DNA of 64,000 nucleotides from a virus (IMGVR_UViG_3300025889_000075:1-64000), one strand, 5' to 3'. Positions 1 through 7,643 are shown, counted from the first letter of the stretch. Notes: a model not told the origin generated them from the sequence alone. Numbers and translations are program-made.

Positions 1-278
1 ATAAGTATTGTAAGAGTTTGCCTGTTAAGCATTATCGTTGGAGAAACAATAACGACATCGTAACGACTGTTCCTCCCGCGTTTCTTGGTTTCAAGCATCA
101 TGGTGAAAGTTGTTACATCAATGCTTACGGGCAAGTAAGAAATCTCAGCGGATGGCAATTAGTTAAAGACAAACTGCGTGGCATCTGGATGGGATTGAAA
201 GAAGGTAAGATTGATAGTTTTGGTGATCATAGTATGGTTGAATATATCAAACACTTAGAAAACTGGAACAAGGAGTAA
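1..278 (+). CDS. Class 3 lipase-like protein, C-terminal part (cut by window edge)
   Basis: The frame is open from the first base of the window, so the gene starts upstream and only about the last 91 residues are visible. The text HYRWRNNNDIVTTVPP followed by FLGFKHHGE and YINAYG matches the C-terminal part of the class 3 lipase family (alpha/beta hydrolase) found in many marine phages. The Asp in NNND and the His in the later DHSM segment are the likely Asp and His of the catalytic triad; the nucleophilic Ser would lie upstream, outside the window. A TTG at 18 could be read as a start but this would cut the domain, so I prefer a partial gene. Its role in infection is not established; esterase action on host membrane lipid is an inference. 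Confidence 0.75.
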   Translation, partial: KYCKSLPVKHYRWRNNNDIVTTVPPAFLGFKHHGESCYINAYGQVRNLSGWQLVKDKLRGIWMGLKEGKIDSFGDHSMVEYIKHLENWNKE

Positions 279-280
279 CC

Positions 281-445
281 ATGAAAGATTATCTCTGGAA
301 AATCATGGGAGAAAGAACGTCAATCGACGGAGCGATGTTAATTGGTGTTTGTGGTGCTGTTATATTGTTTGGCGGTATTGCTAAGTTACTTGCATGGGCA
401 GGTCTTGCTTGGGGTATTTGGACGTTAGTAAAACCAGAAAATTAA
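281..445 (+). CDS. Small single-span membrane protein
   Basis: 54 residues. A hydrophobic stretch from about residue 19 to 50 (MLIGVCGAVILFGGIAK and onward) would span the membrane one or two times, with a charged N-terminus (MKDYLWKIMGERTS). The ATG has a good ribosome site (AAGGAG) just upstream, and the gene follows the lipase by 2 nt, so the two are probably translated together. The lipase/small membrane protein neighbourhood near spanin-like genes suggests an envelope role, but no function is known to me. Confidence 0.7.
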   Translation: MKDYLWKIMGERTSIDGAMLIGVCGAVILFGGIAKLLAWAGLAWGIWTLVKPEN

Positions 446-481
446 TAATATATAGAAGTAGTTCTTTTGGAATTACTTTGA

Positions 482-850
482 ATGAAATTATTTGAATCAT
501 TAACTGAAGATAACTTTTTACTTTTCGCAGCAAGAAATTATTATAATCCTACTTGTATTGACGCTGACGAATTTCATGAAGACTTGAAACGTTTTAAATA
601 TGTTAAGAGACTTGTTAATCGTTACATAGATAATCAAATTTTATCTGAGCGATTAATTCTCAATCACTTGATAGTTATCTTCAACGTTTTTGATGTCGGT
701 CCTGGTTTAAAAATGCTCGAACATAGGTTAGATGAAAAACATTGGCCGGTGATTAAACCGTTTCTAATTTTCCTTAAAATTATCACCAACGATAAATATA
801 CTGGAATAAGCATGGACGAACATGTAGTTGACGCTTTGAGGAAAATTTAA
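482..850 (+). CDS. Conserved T4-like phage protein, function unknown
   Basis: 122 residues, rich in Leu, Phe and Tyr, predicted largely helical, no signal peptide. The pattern ENFLLFAARNYYNP, then DLKRFKYVKRL and RLILNHLIVIFNVF is familiar to me from uncharacterised proteins of marine T4-like phages. The stop overlaps the start of the next gene by one base, so the two are probably translationally coupled. No catalytic motif is visible and I do not assign a function. Confidence 0.75.
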   Translation: MKLFESLTEDNFLLFAARNYYNPTCIDADEFHEDLKRFKYVKRLVNRYIDNQILSERLILNHLIVIFNVFDVGPGLKMLEHRLDEKHWPVIKPFLIFLKIITNDKYTGISMDEHVVDALRKI

Positions 851-1437
851 TGTCACTAATTACAAGAGCGGGAGACCTAGTATATACGTTTCGATTTTTG
901 AAACTGTTGGTCACGCCATTCACAGAAACAGACGCTTTTAAATTAGGTTTGATTGACGAAGATGGTAAGAGGATTAAATCCGAAACTATCGATGACGCCG
1001 AGAAAAAATCTGCTTATACAGCATTCCACCGTTTAGTTTTCAATGTTAAAAGATTAATGGCAAAAGCACCAGGAGGTAGTTCTAAGATTGCCTCCTATGC
1101 TGCTGCTTTATATTTAATCCGTGAACATTTTAACCTTTCCGATAAAAATTTGCAAAAACTTGTGACAGAATCTAAGATGGATGTGATGGATTTTCTAACA
1201 GAAAATTCTCAATGGTACGTTTTAGATAACAAAATGTTAAGTCCTGGGGTCTATAGAATTAGAAACGAAAAAGTTTTATCAAAGTCCCTTGAACCTCTCG
1301 CGAACGAAAAGGATAAAGTTCGTGTTGAAGATAATTCATTTCCGATTACCGATATATTTGGTATCGATATTTACGAAGCAACACATATTAACTCAAATCA
1401 GAAAATACATGTTGCAGTAGGGGAGATATATAAGTGA
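850..1437 (+). CDS. Conserved T4-like phage protein, function unknown
   Basis: 195 residues. It opens with MSLITRAGDLVYTFRFLKLL and contains a Lys/Arg-rich helix (FNVKRLMAKAPGGSSK), both typical of a family I know only as uncharacterised in marine T4-like phages. The start overlaps the preceding stop and the next gene starts on a GTG inside this gene's last codons, so it is the middle member of a coupled string (482-1598). No catalytic residues can be named. Confidence 0.75.
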   Translation: MSLITRAGDLVYTFRFLKLLVTPFTETDAFKLGLIDEDGKRIKSETIDDAEKKSAYTAFHRLVFNVKRLMAKAPGGSSKIASYAAALYLIREHFNLSDKNLQKLVTESKMDVMDFLTENSQWYVLDNKMLSPGVYRIRNEKVLSKSLEPLANEKDKVRVEDNSFPITDIFGIDIYEATHINSNQKIHVAVGEIYK

Positions 1438-1598
1438 AATCGTTTAAACAACACACTGAGGAAATGACGACTGCTGCTGACGCAGGTATTCCTCATGACA
1501 CAGCAAACATGGGTCCGCGTAACAAAAAGAAAAAATATAAAGTTATGACACGCGGATATATAGAAGTGAATGGTAAAAGAAAGAAGTTAGTCAAATGA
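1434..1598 (+). CDS. Small basic conserved phage protein
   Basis: 54 residues starting on GTG that overlaps the previous stop (GTGA). The sequence MKSFKQHTEEMTTAADAGIP then HDT and a Lys-rich middle (RNKKKKYKVM) resembles short basic peptides common in marine T4-like phages. Its own stop overlaps the next ATG (ATGA). No GTG-independent start exists in frame before residue 11, and the N-terminal motif supports the GTG. Function unknown. Confidence 0.65.
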   Translation: MKSFKQHTEEMTTAADAGIPHDTANMGPRNKKKKYKVMTRGYIEVNGKRKKLVK

Positions 1599-2158
1599 TT
1601 CAAATTGTTATGTTAATGGCTGCATTATCTGCTATCGGTGGTGGATATGCTTATCACGTCTCAACCGTTTCCAAATTAGAATCTAACATTGTTCAACTCG
1701 AAGCGAACAATCGCACTCTTAAAGAAAACCAAGTTCAAATGGAGGTTGCTGTTAAAACAGCACAGGAATCTCTTGCTGCAGCTGAAGCAAATGCAAAAAA
1801 GTCAGAAGCTGCTATGACTGCTTTAACTCAACGCAATAATGAATTAGCGAGAGAAAAAGCAAATTACATGAAGATCTTCAAAGATCATAACCTGACTCGA
1901 CTCGCTCGCGCCAAACCTGGCATGATTGAGAAACGAATCAATAATGGAACTGCAAAAGTTTTTAGGGATTTAGAAAATGATACGAAAGAACTTATGGCTG
2001 CTGATGATAATGATGCTGTTACTCCAGAGTTGTCAGTGGATGCCCAAGTGGAAGTGGGGAAAGGAAACGACGCCAGTAATACCGGAACCGAAAATAATAA
2101 CAGTGGAGAAGAAAGTCCCGCTGAGGATTTACCAACCGCCGCTGCCACAGGAGATTGA
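1595..2158 (+). CDS. Membrane-anchored coiled-coil protein, i-spanin-like (Rz-type)
   Basis: 187 residues. Residues 1-20 form an N-terminal membrane anchor (MIQIVMLMAALSAIGGGYAY), followed by a coiled coil from about 25 to 100 (Leu/Glu/Ala/Asn/Gln heptads) and an acidic, low-complexity tail. This is the architecture of an inner-membrane spanin, which sits in the inner membrane with a periplasmic coiled coil and joins an outer-membrane lipoprotein to fuse the two membranes at lysis. The strongest support is context: a lipoprotein gene starts inside it in another frame (1977-2414), the embedded Rz/Rz1 arrangement. I cannot exclude that the pair is structural rather than lytic. Confidence 0.6.
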   Translation: MIQIVMLMAALSAIGGGYAYHVSTVSKLESNIVQLEANNRTLKENQVQMEVAVKTAQESLAAAEANAKKSEAAMTALTQRNNELAREKANYMKIFKDHNLTRLARAKPGMIEKRINNGTAKVFRDLENDTKELMAADDNDAVTPELSVDAQVEVGKGNDASNTGTENNNSGEESPAEDLPTAAATGD

Positions 2159-2414
2159 TTTACTCGATGTAAACTTCTTTGTAATCACAGAGGAGAACTT
2201 AGAGGATCAGGTCAAGGTTATCGAGAAAATGCTTGACGGGCAGTTCGTTGTGTTTGCTCTTACTCCAGATGGTTATGAGAAGATGGCAGAGAACTTTCAA
2301 GAAGTTCGACGCTACGTGAGACAACAAAAAGAACTTATTATCTACTATCGTGAAGCGACTACTGAGTCTGAAGGAACAGACGCAGAAGATTGGTTGCGAA
2401 ACAATCCAAAATAA
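1977..2414 (+). CDS. Outer-membrane lipoprotein, o-spanin-like (Rz1-type), overlapping another gene
   Basis: 145 residues. The N-terminus is a lipoprotein signal: MIRKNLWLLMIMMLLLQSC, with charged start, hydrophobic core and lipobox L-Q-S-C whose Cys is residue 19. A Trp/Pro-rich stretch follows (residues 20-55, including QPPLPQE), as in o-spanins, and then a folded domain (FFVITEENLEDQVKVIEKM, FVVFALTPDGYEKM, RRYVRQQKELIIYYRE). The first 182 nt lie inside the i-spanin-like gene in a different frame. The C-terminal domain is much longer than in lambda Rz1 and resembles a domain I have seen in marine phages, so this is a larger variant if the assignment is right. Confidence 0.6.
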   Translation: MIRKNLWLLMIMMLLLQSCQWMPKWKWGKETTPVIPEPKIITVEKKVPLRIYQPPLPQEIDLLDVNFFVITEENLEDQVKVIEKMLDGQFVVFALTPDGYEKMAENFQEVRRYVRQQKELIIYYREATTESEGTDAEDWLRNNPK

Positions 2415-2422
2415 TATATAAT
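2394..2422 (+). promoter_or_regulatory. Sigma70-like promoter for ribonucleotide reductase
   Basis: TTGCGA (2394-2399), 17-nt spacer, TATAAT (2417-2422), about 50 nt before the reductase ATG. The -10 box is perfect. The promoter lies across the end of the lipoprotein gene and would make the reductase group independently transcribed. Confidence 0.6.
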
Positions 2423-2472
2423 AGACCCAAGTCTTTAGATCAACCATATTAACTTAATGGAGGCGAACTTTC

Positions 2473-4395
2473 ATGCCCAGTAATTACCTACCCACATCAT
2501 ATCAAGAATTTATCCATCTGTCTCGTTATTCGAGATGGTTGCCTGAAAAGGGAAGAAGAGAGACTTGGGAGGAAACGATCGCGAGGTATTTTGATTTTTT
2601 TACAGAACACCTTGAAGAAACCTGTAACTACAAATTGCCAAAGGCATTACGAACCGAATTAGAAGAAGCAGTATTAACCCAAAGAATTATGCCTTCAATG
2701 CGTTGTCTTATGACTGCTGGTGAAGCATTAAAACGAGAAAACATTGCGGGTTATAACTGTTCATACATTGCAGTCGACAAACCTCATGCATTTGATGAAA
2801 TCCTTTATGTACTAATGAATGGTACTGGCGTTGGATTCTCTGTTGAACGTCAATATGTTTCTCAACTCCCTGTTGTTGCTGAGGAGTTTCATGATACAGA
2901 TACTACAATTATGGTCGCAGACTCTAAGTTGGGTTGGGCGAAAGCATTAAAAGAAATGATCGGTTTGCTGTATGCTGGACAGGTTCCTAAGTGGGATCTA
3001 TCTAAAGTTCGCCCTGCTGGTGCTCCTCTTAAAACTTTTGGTGGTCGTGCATCAGGTCCAGAACCACTTAATCAATTATTCCTATTTTGTATTCAAACGT
3101 TTAAGAATGCTGCTGGTCGTAAATTAAACTCAGTAGAATGTCACGATATCGTCTGTAAGATCGCTGAGATCGTCGTGGTAGGCGGTGTGCGTCGCTCTGC
3201 ACTTATTTCTCTATCAAACCTTTCCGATGATAGGATGAGACATGCAAAAGCAGGTCAATGGTGGACTGACCATGGACAACGCGCTCTGGCGAATAACTCG
3301 GCGTGCTACACAGAGAAACCAGACATTGGTATCTTTATGGATGAGTGGAAAGCATTGTATGATTCCAAGTCGGGCGAGCGTGGTATTTTCAATCGTGAGT
3401 CTGCTAACAAAATGGCAGCAATGTCAGGTCGTAGAGAAGTAGACGGGCATGAGTTTGGAACTAATCCTTGCTCTGAGATTATCCTCCGCTCTCGCGAATT
3501 CTGCAACCTCTCCGAAGTCGTAGTTCGACCAAATGATACCTGGTTAGACCTGAGAGAAAAGGTTCGTCTTGCAACGATTCTTGGAACATTCCAAAGCAGT
3601 TTGATTAACTTTAAATATATCTCTGGCGCGTGGAAGAAGAACTGTGAAGAGGAACGATTGCTCGGCGTATCAATGACAGGGATTATGGATAATCCTTTGA
3701 CCAATGGTAAACAGTCAAGCGACCTTGTGCCTCAGTTAGAATTGCTGAAGTCTGTTGCTGTAGAAACAAACAAAGAGATGGCGAAGAAGTTGGGTATTAA
3801 TGCTTCAACTGCAATTACCTGCGTTAAACCATCTGGCACGGTTTCACAATTGGTTGACGCTGCTTCTGGTATTCATGCTCGTCATAATCCTTATTACATT
3901 AGAACAGTTCGTGGGGATAAGAAAGACCCATTGACCAAAATGATGATTGATGAAGGATTCCCTGTTGAAGATGATCAAATGAATCCATCACACACCTCAG
4001 TATTTTCGTTTCCCGTCAAGGTAGATAAAGGTGCTGTGTTTAGAACTGACATGACTGCTATCCAACAATTAGAACTTTGGTTGACTTATCAAAGAAGTTG
4101 GTGTGAGCATAAACCATCAATTACTGTTTCTGTTAAAGAACACGAATGGTTGGAAGTTGGCGCGTGGGTATATAAGAATTTTGATTATATGTCTGGCGTT
4201 TCTTTCTTACCGTTCTCTGATCACACTTATGCGCAAGCACCGTATCAAGACTGTGATGAACTACAATACCAAGACCTTCTTAACAAAATGCCTAAGAATG
4301 TCGATTGGGGTAAACTCGCTCAATATGAGCAATCAGATATGACCGTAGGTGCACAAGAACTCGCGTGTGCTGCTGGTTTTTGTGAAATACAATAA
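2473..4395 (+). CDS. nrdJ: Class II (adenosylcobalamin-dependent) ribonucleotide reductase, monomeric type
   Basis: 640 residues. It reduces ribonucleotides to deoxyribonucleotides for phage DNA synthesis using vitamin B12 radical chemistry. The family's key residues are visible: redox Cys96 in GYNCSYIAVD, the radical-site block NPCSE (Asn331, Cys333, Glu335), second redox Cys344 in EFCNLSE, the VKPSGTVSQL phosphate-binding segment near 451, and a C-terminal CxxxxC pair (Cys632, Cys637) matching the thiol shuttle of the Lactobacillus enzyme. There is no separate small subunit gene nearby, as expected for class II. Ribosome site GGAGG precedes the ATG. Host B12 supply would be required (inference). 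No intein or intron interrupts it. Confidence 0.93.
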   Translation: MPSNYLPTSYQEFIHLSRYSRWLPEKGRRETWEETIARYFDFFTEHLEETCNYKLPKALRTELEEAVLTQRIMPSMRCLMTAGEALKRENIAGYNCSYIAVDKPHAFDEILYVLMNGTGVGFSVERQYVSQLPVVAEEFHDTDTTIMVADSKLGWAKALKEMIGLLYAGQVPKWDLSKVRPAGAPLKTFGGRASGPEPLNQLFLFCIQTFKNAAGRKLNSVECHDIVCKIAEIVVVGGVRRSALISLSNLSDDRMRHAKAGQWWTDHGQRALANNSACYTEKPDIGIFMDEWKALYDSKSGERGIFNRESANKMAAMSGRREVDGHEFGTNPCSEIILRSREFCNLSEVVVRPNDTWLDLREKVRLATILGTFQSSLINFKYISGAWKKNCEEERLLGVSMTGIMDNPLTNGKQSSDLVPQLELLKSVAVETNKEMAKKLGINASTAITCVKPSGTVSQLVDAASGIHARHNPYYIRTVRGDKKDPLTKMMIDEGFPVEDDQMNPSHTSVFSFPVKVDKGAVFRTDMTAIQQLELWLTYQRSWCEHKPSITVSVKEHEWLEVGAWVYKNFDYMSGVSFLPFSDHTYAQAPYQDCDELQYQDLLNKMPKNVDWGKLAQYEQSDMTVGAQELACAAGFCEIQ

Positions 4396-4404
4396 GGAGA
4401 CTTT

Positions 4405-4545
4405 ATGGACGAAGAAGGTTTAATGTTTGAATGCGATTGCATTCTTTGTAATTGTAAGTCAGTTGTGCAAGCAGTTGACGAATCCGAAAAACCAGGGTTT
4501 TGCCCCATGTGTGGAACTGCCACGGAGTTCGAAGAGTTATTATAG
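4405..4545 (+). CDS. Small Cys-rich zinc-ribbon protein
   Basis: 46 residues. Cysteines occur as CDC at 10-12, CNC at 15-17 and CPMC near 33-36, a zinc-ribbon-like layout. It starts 9 nt after the reductase stop behind AAGGAG and so is probably co-expressed with it. Whether it serves the reductase (for example as a thiol partner) or is an independent regulator cannot be told from the sequence. Confidence 0.65.
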   Translation: MDEEGLMFECDCILCNCKSVVQAVDESEKPGFCPMCGTATEFEELL

Positions 4546-4553
4546 ATAACTCT

Positions 4554-4967
4554 ATGACATGGATATTTGAAGACAAACAATTTGAACCCGATGATGATTT
4601 CTTAAAAGACCACATCGGGTTTGTTTATATGATAGAAGAGTTAGATACCAATATGAAATACATTGGTAAAAAACTTTTCTGGAAGTCTGCGTTCAGAGTT
4701 AAAAATAAAAAACGCAAACGCGTCAAACTAGAATCTGATTGGAAAACATATTTTGGTTCTAACAAGGTTCTTAAAGAAAAAGTAATTGACAATGAAATTA
4801 ATTATAAGAGGACGATCCTAAAACTCTGCAAGACGAAAGGAGAGTGTTCTTATTACGAAGCGAAGTATCAATTTGATTATGATGTTTTGTTAAGAAAAGA
4901 TTTTTACAACGAATTGATTATGTGTAGAATTAATTCAAAGCATTTAGGTATTGATAATTCTAAATAA
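4554..4967 (+). CDS. GIY-YIG-type putative endonuclease
   Basis: 137 residues from the ATG at 4554. GFVYMIEE and KYIGKK correspond to the GIY and YIG strands of the GIY-YIG nuclease fold; KKRKRVKLESDWKTYFGS and the late EAKYQFDYDVL with its Glu/Arg pattern match Seg-like endonucleases of T4-type phages. An upstream in-frame ATG at 4500 would overlap the zinc-ribbon gene and add residues unlike the family, so I chose 4554. It stands free between intact genes with no intron or intein, so it may be a fixed nuclease rather than an active mobile element. Confidence 0.72.
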   Translation: MTWIFEDKQFEPDDDFLKDHIGFVYMIEELDTNMKYIGKKLFWKSAFRVKNKKRKRVKLESDWKTYFGSNKVLKEKVIDNEINYKRTILKLCKTKGECSYYEAKYQFDYDVLLRKDFYNELIMCRINSKHLGIDNSK

Positions 4968-4979
4968 TTTTAGTATACT
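4951..4979 (+). promoter_or_regulatory. Sigma70-like promoter
   Basis: TTGATA (4951-4956), 17-nt spacer, TATACT (4974-4979), lying at the end of the GIY-YIG gene and about 68 nt before the next ATG at 5047. Both boxes and the spacing fit the host vegetative consensus. Confidence 0.6.
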
Positions 4980-5046
4980 AAAAGAGTAATGTTGAGGAAA
5001 CCATACCATACCTGATTTTTATATATAGTATGTAAGGAAATATATT

Positions 5047-5481
5047 ATGGCATATTCGATAAAAAGACAAGTGCATGAAATTTTCGAGCAATTCGAAAAG
5101 GCAAAAAATAGGCATGACAAAATTAAAGTCCTAAAAAACCACGAAGAAGTCGCGGCATTAAAAGACGTATTACGCGGTATCTTTGATGATCGTATTCAAT
5201 GGAATCTACCAGGAGGAGCTCCTCCATATGTAGAGAACAATCCAGACACTTCACCTTCTACTCTTCTCAAACAACATATGAAATTTAAATATTTCGTTAA
5301 GGGGTTACGAGAAAGCGAGAATATGATTAAATTCAAAAGAGAGAAAATGTTTATCGACGTATTAGAGTCGATACATCCGGAAGACGCTAAAATTTTAGTG
5401 TCTATGATCAACAAGAAAAACCCAGTGAAAGGATTAACTAAAAAAATCGTACAGGAGGCATACCCAAACTTAATCCCATAA
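5047..5481 (+). CDS. Conserved phage protein, probably DUF6433 family
   Basis: 144 residues, highly charged and helical. The opening (YSIKRQVHEIFEQFEKAK), the central PPYVENNPDTSPSTLLKQ and the end (KKIVQEAYPNLIP) match my memory of the DUF6433 family of T4-like phages; this label is from recollection, not a search. AAGGAAAT precedes the ATG. No enzyme motif is seen. It is the first gene after the 4951 promoter. Confidence 0.7.
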   Translation: MAYSIKRQVHEIFEQFEKAKNRHDKIKVLKNHEEVAALKDVLRGIFDDRIQWNLPGGAPPYVENNPDTSPSTLLKQHMKFKYFVKGLRESENMIKFKREKMFIDVLESIHPEDAKILVSMINKKNPVKGLTKKIVQEAYPNLIP

Positions 5482-5520
5482 TGATGATGATTCCAAGAAC
5501 TTAATAAGGAGATATTGCCT

Positions 5521-5691
5521 ATGGTGCAAACAAGTCAACTAGAAAGATTGAGAAAAGACTCACGCGAACTTGGACATTACATACATAAACTTAATAAAAA
5601 AGGGAGAACTGAAGCAGCGTATCGGATTGCAAAAAAACAATCTTTTCTAGATGCAGCTATTCAACAAGTTGAAAATAAAATAAGGGGGTGA
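5521..5691 (+). CDS. Small charged helical protein
   Basis: 56 residues: MVQTSQLERLRKDSRELGHY then Lys/Arg-rich helices (LNKKGRTEAAYRIAKKQ). AAGGAG lies 7 nt before the ATG. The amphipathic, basic character would allow nucleic-acid or protein binding, but the function is unknown. Confidence 0.65.
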   Translation: MVQTSQLERLRKDSRELGHYIHKLNKKGRTEAAYRIAKKQSFLDAAIQQVENKIRG

Positions 5692-5705
5692 TCCTGTCTA
5701 CTGGG

Positions 5706-5727
5706 TGGTCCTCTTAACTGGGGACCA
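5706..5727 (+). other. Short inverted repeat upstream of FmdB-like gene
   Basis: TGGTCC (5706-5711) and GGACCA (5722-5727) can form a 6-bp hairpin with a 10-nt loop, 17 nt before the ATG at 5745. It is not followed by a T run, so it does not look like a classic terminator. The downstream gene has only a weak ribosome site, so a role in translation is possible but unproven. Confidence 0.35.
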
Positions 5728-5744
5728 TTCATTGGATTATTATT

Positions 5745-5981
5745 ATGCCGACATATATATTTAAACATAAAGAAACCGGAGAAGAAAAAGAATTTTTCGT
5801 TTCTATTTCAAAAATGCAAGAGATGACTAACCCTGAAACTGGAGAGTGGACTCAATTGATTCAACCACCAAACACAGTTACTCATACTGGAAGCATGATA
5901 GGAAAAACATCGAACGGTTGGAAAGACTTACTAGGAAGAATTAAGAAAAACTCCGGAAGAGACAATACGATTAATTTGTAA
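5745..5981 (+). CDS. FmdB-like small protein without zinc cysteines
   Basis: 78 residues. The start MPTYIFKHKETGEEKEFFV resembles the first strands of FmdB zinc-ribbon proteins (MPxYEYxCxxC), but no Cys is present anywhere, so the metal site is lost. A similar Cys-free version occurs in T4-like phages. The stop overlaps the PhoH start (TAATG). Function unknown. Confidence 0.6.
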   Translation: MPTYIFKHKETGEEKEFFVSISKMQEMTNPETGEWTQLIQPPNTVTHTGSMIGKTSNGWKDLLGRIKKNSGRDNTINL

Positions 5982-6682
5982 TGAGTAGAACACAAAAACA
6001 GAATGGCGAAAACATGAATATTCGCCTTGACCAGTTAATAACAATCGACCCGATTACACAACGTCAGAAAGATGCAGTAACTGCTTGGAAAGAAGGTGAC
6101 AACCTCGCTTTAACTGGTACAGCAGGAACTGGTAAAACATTCCTAGCAATTTACCTCGCACTCGAGGAGGTAATGGACAAATCAACCCCATACGAAACAC
6201 TTCATATTATTCGATCAGTTGTACCTACTCGAGAGGTTGGATATTTACCAGGATCTTTAGAAGACAAACTTAATGCATTCACTGGACCATATCGTGCCGC
6301 GACTGCAGAATTATTCGAAGATTACAAAGCATATGAGAAGTTGGTTCATAACAATTATATCTCTTTCGAATCTACTTCTTACATTCGTGGGGTAACATAT
6401 GATAGCAGTATCATCTTAGTTGATGAAATGCAGAATCTTAACTTTCATGAATTAGATTCGGTAATTACTAGGATCGGACAAGGAACAAAGATTATCTTTA
6501 GTGGTGATTACCACCAGTCAGATTTCAAACAGGATAAAGAAAAAGAAGGAATAAATACTTTTCTAAGCATACTTGAAAACATGCGAAATTTTAGTATAAT
6601 AAACTTTGGTTGGGAAGATATAGTGCGTAGTGATTTTGTTCGCGACTATATCATGACAAAAGAATGGATGGGAATTAAATGA
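5981..6682 (+). CDS. phoH: PhoH-like P-loop ATPase
   Basis: 233 residues. Walker A GTAGTGKT at 46-53 and Walker B IILVDEMQN at 144-152 define the PhoH/ATPase domain, with the family's RSVVPTREVGYLPG segment at 78-91. PhoH is common in marine phages; its biochemical role (RNA-associated ATPase, linked to phosphate starvation in bacteria) is still unclear. The first ATG overlaps the previous stop; a second ATG at 6014 is also possible and would remove 11 residues before the conserved domain. Lies in a coupled string with the next two genes. Confidence 0.9.
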   Translation: MSRTQKQNGENMNIRLDQLITIDPITQRQKDAVTAWKEGDNLALTGTAGTGKTFLAIYLALEEVMDKSTPYETLHIIRSVVPTREVGYLPGSLEDKLNAFTGPYRAATAELFEDYKAYEKLVHNNYISFESTSYIRGVTYDSSIILVDEMQNLNFHELDSVITRIGQGTKIIFSGDYHQSDFKQDKEKEGINTFLSILENMRNFSIINFGWEDIVRSDFVRDYIMTKEWMGIK

Positions 6683-6876
6683 CTAAAATAGAAGAAGCAA
6701 TGAAGATGTATCTTCAAGGGCAACGAGCAAAACATGTTGCTAACTGGGAAACCTTTCTTGCTAATCCTGTTGGGGTAGCAGAACACGGCGACTTTATGGA
6801 AACGTTAGAAAGAGAATTAGAGCAAATTTCAAAGTATGACGAATTAATCGCAACGTTGGAGATTTTAAATGGATAG
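6679..6876 (+). CDS. Small helical protein, function unknown
   Basis: 65 residues, overlapping PhoH by 4 nt (ATGA) and the endolysin by 8 nt. It is acidic and helical (ETLERELEQISKYDELI). No known motif. Its placement between PhoH and the endolysin, with overlaps on both sides, argues that it is a real translated gene. Confidence 0.65.
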   Translation: MTKIEEAMKMYLQGQRAKHVANWETFLANPVGVAEHGDFMETLERELEQISKYDELIATLEILNG

Positions 6877-7315
6877 AAAAGCAATATTTGAAACGCTGAA
6901 AGTTGATGAAGGTGTAGAGTATAAAGTTTACGCAGATCATCTCGGATATCATACTTTTGGTGTCGGGCACTTAATTGTTGAGGGCGATCCTGAATGGGGA
7001 CAACCTTTTGAAACACCTGTGTCTGAAGAGAGAGTTTGGGAAGCATTCGAAAAAGATCTTGATGTTTCAATCAACGAATGCTATGTTTTATATGGGCAAA
7101 CAACTTTCGACGACTTCCCCGAAGAAGTTCAGCAGGTCGTTTGCAATATGATGTTTAACATGGGACGTCCGCGTTTATCTAAGTTTAAGAAATTTAATGC
7201 GGCATTAGAAGACGGGGATTGGGCAACAGCAGCAGTTGAGGGACGCGATTCGCTTTGGTATAAGCAAGTCCCAAATCGCGCTGAGCGTCTTATGTCTCGT
7301 CTGGAGGCGGTGTAA
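6869..7315 (+). CDS. e: T4-lysozyme-type endolysin (GH24)
   Basis: 148 residues, close to the usual length of T4 lysozyme (164). The catalytic triad of the family is present: Glu14 in DEGVEYKVY, Asp23 in ADHLGYHT and Thr29, followed by FGVGH. The late segment VVCNMMFNMGRPRLSKFKKF also matches the family. It hydrolyses the glycosidic bond of peptidoglycan at lysis. There is no signal peptide, so it would need a holin, which I do not recognise in this window. Confidence 0.92.
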   Translation: MDRKAIFETLKVDEGVEYKVYADHLGYHTFGVGHLIVEGDPEWGQPFETPVSEERVWEAFEKDLDVSINECYVLYGQTTFDDFPEEVQQVVCNMMFNMGRPRLSKFKKFNAALEDGDWATAAVEGRDSLWYKQVPNRAERLMSRLEAV

Positions 7316-7473
7316 TGGCTAAACCCCGAGGAAGCGGAGGCGGTATTGGTAGCGTTCAAAGACCTGAGCGTAAACCGAAAGGAACTTCAATTGGTAATGG
7401 CAATTTTAAAATGGCGTCATTAAACAAAAAGAAGAAGATGAGTTACAAACAATACAGAGGACAAGGTAGATAA
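7315..7473 (+). CDS. Small basic Gly-rich protein
   Basis: 52 residues. The start overlaps the endolysin stop (TAATG). MAKPRGSGGGIGSVQRPERK and the end SYKQYRGQGR are strongly basic and probably disordered; similar short peptides occur in marine T4-like phages. Nucleic-acid binding is plausible on charge alone. Function unknown. Confidence 0.6.
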   Translation: MAKPRGSGGGIGSVQRPERKPKGTSIGNGNFKMASLNKKKKMSYKQYRGQGR

Positions 7474-7475
7474 TT

Positions 7476-7640
7476 ATGGCGAAGTATTCGCGTTTTGATC
7501 CTAAGAATAAAAAGAAAAGTCGTGATCATATTTCTTTCAAGGATAGAAAAAAAGATAAGAAACAACGGTTCGAATCAGAGGAAGTGGTCGATAAGACTTC
7601 TCTGAAATACTACGAGAATCGCTACAACACAAGTCACTAA
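7476..7640 (+). CDS. Small highly charged protein
   Basis: 54 residues, dominated by Lys, Arg and Asp in the first 35 residues (FDPKNKKKSRDHISFKDRKK). It begins 2 nt after the previous stop and ends 3 nt before the glycan island. No ribosome site stronger than AGGTAGA is seen. Function unknown. Confidence 0.55.
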   Translation: MAKYSRFDPKNKKKSRDHISFKDRKKDKKQRFESEEVVDKTSLKYYENRYNTSH

Positions 7641-7643
7641 ATC

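Noticed and set aside
1885-2148. Open frame on the minus strand across the spanin-like pair
   Set aside because: Antisense to two overlapping plus-strand genes with convincing signals; its sequence is Ser/Pro low complexity with no ribosome site.
4554-4967. GIY-YIG gene as part of an active intron or intein in the reductase
   Set aside because: The reductase frame is uninterrupted and its motifs are continuous; the nuclease is a separate gene with its own start.
5706-5727. Hairpin as an intrinsic terminator
   Set aside because: No T run after the stem and only 6 bp; kept as an unexplained inverted repeat instead.
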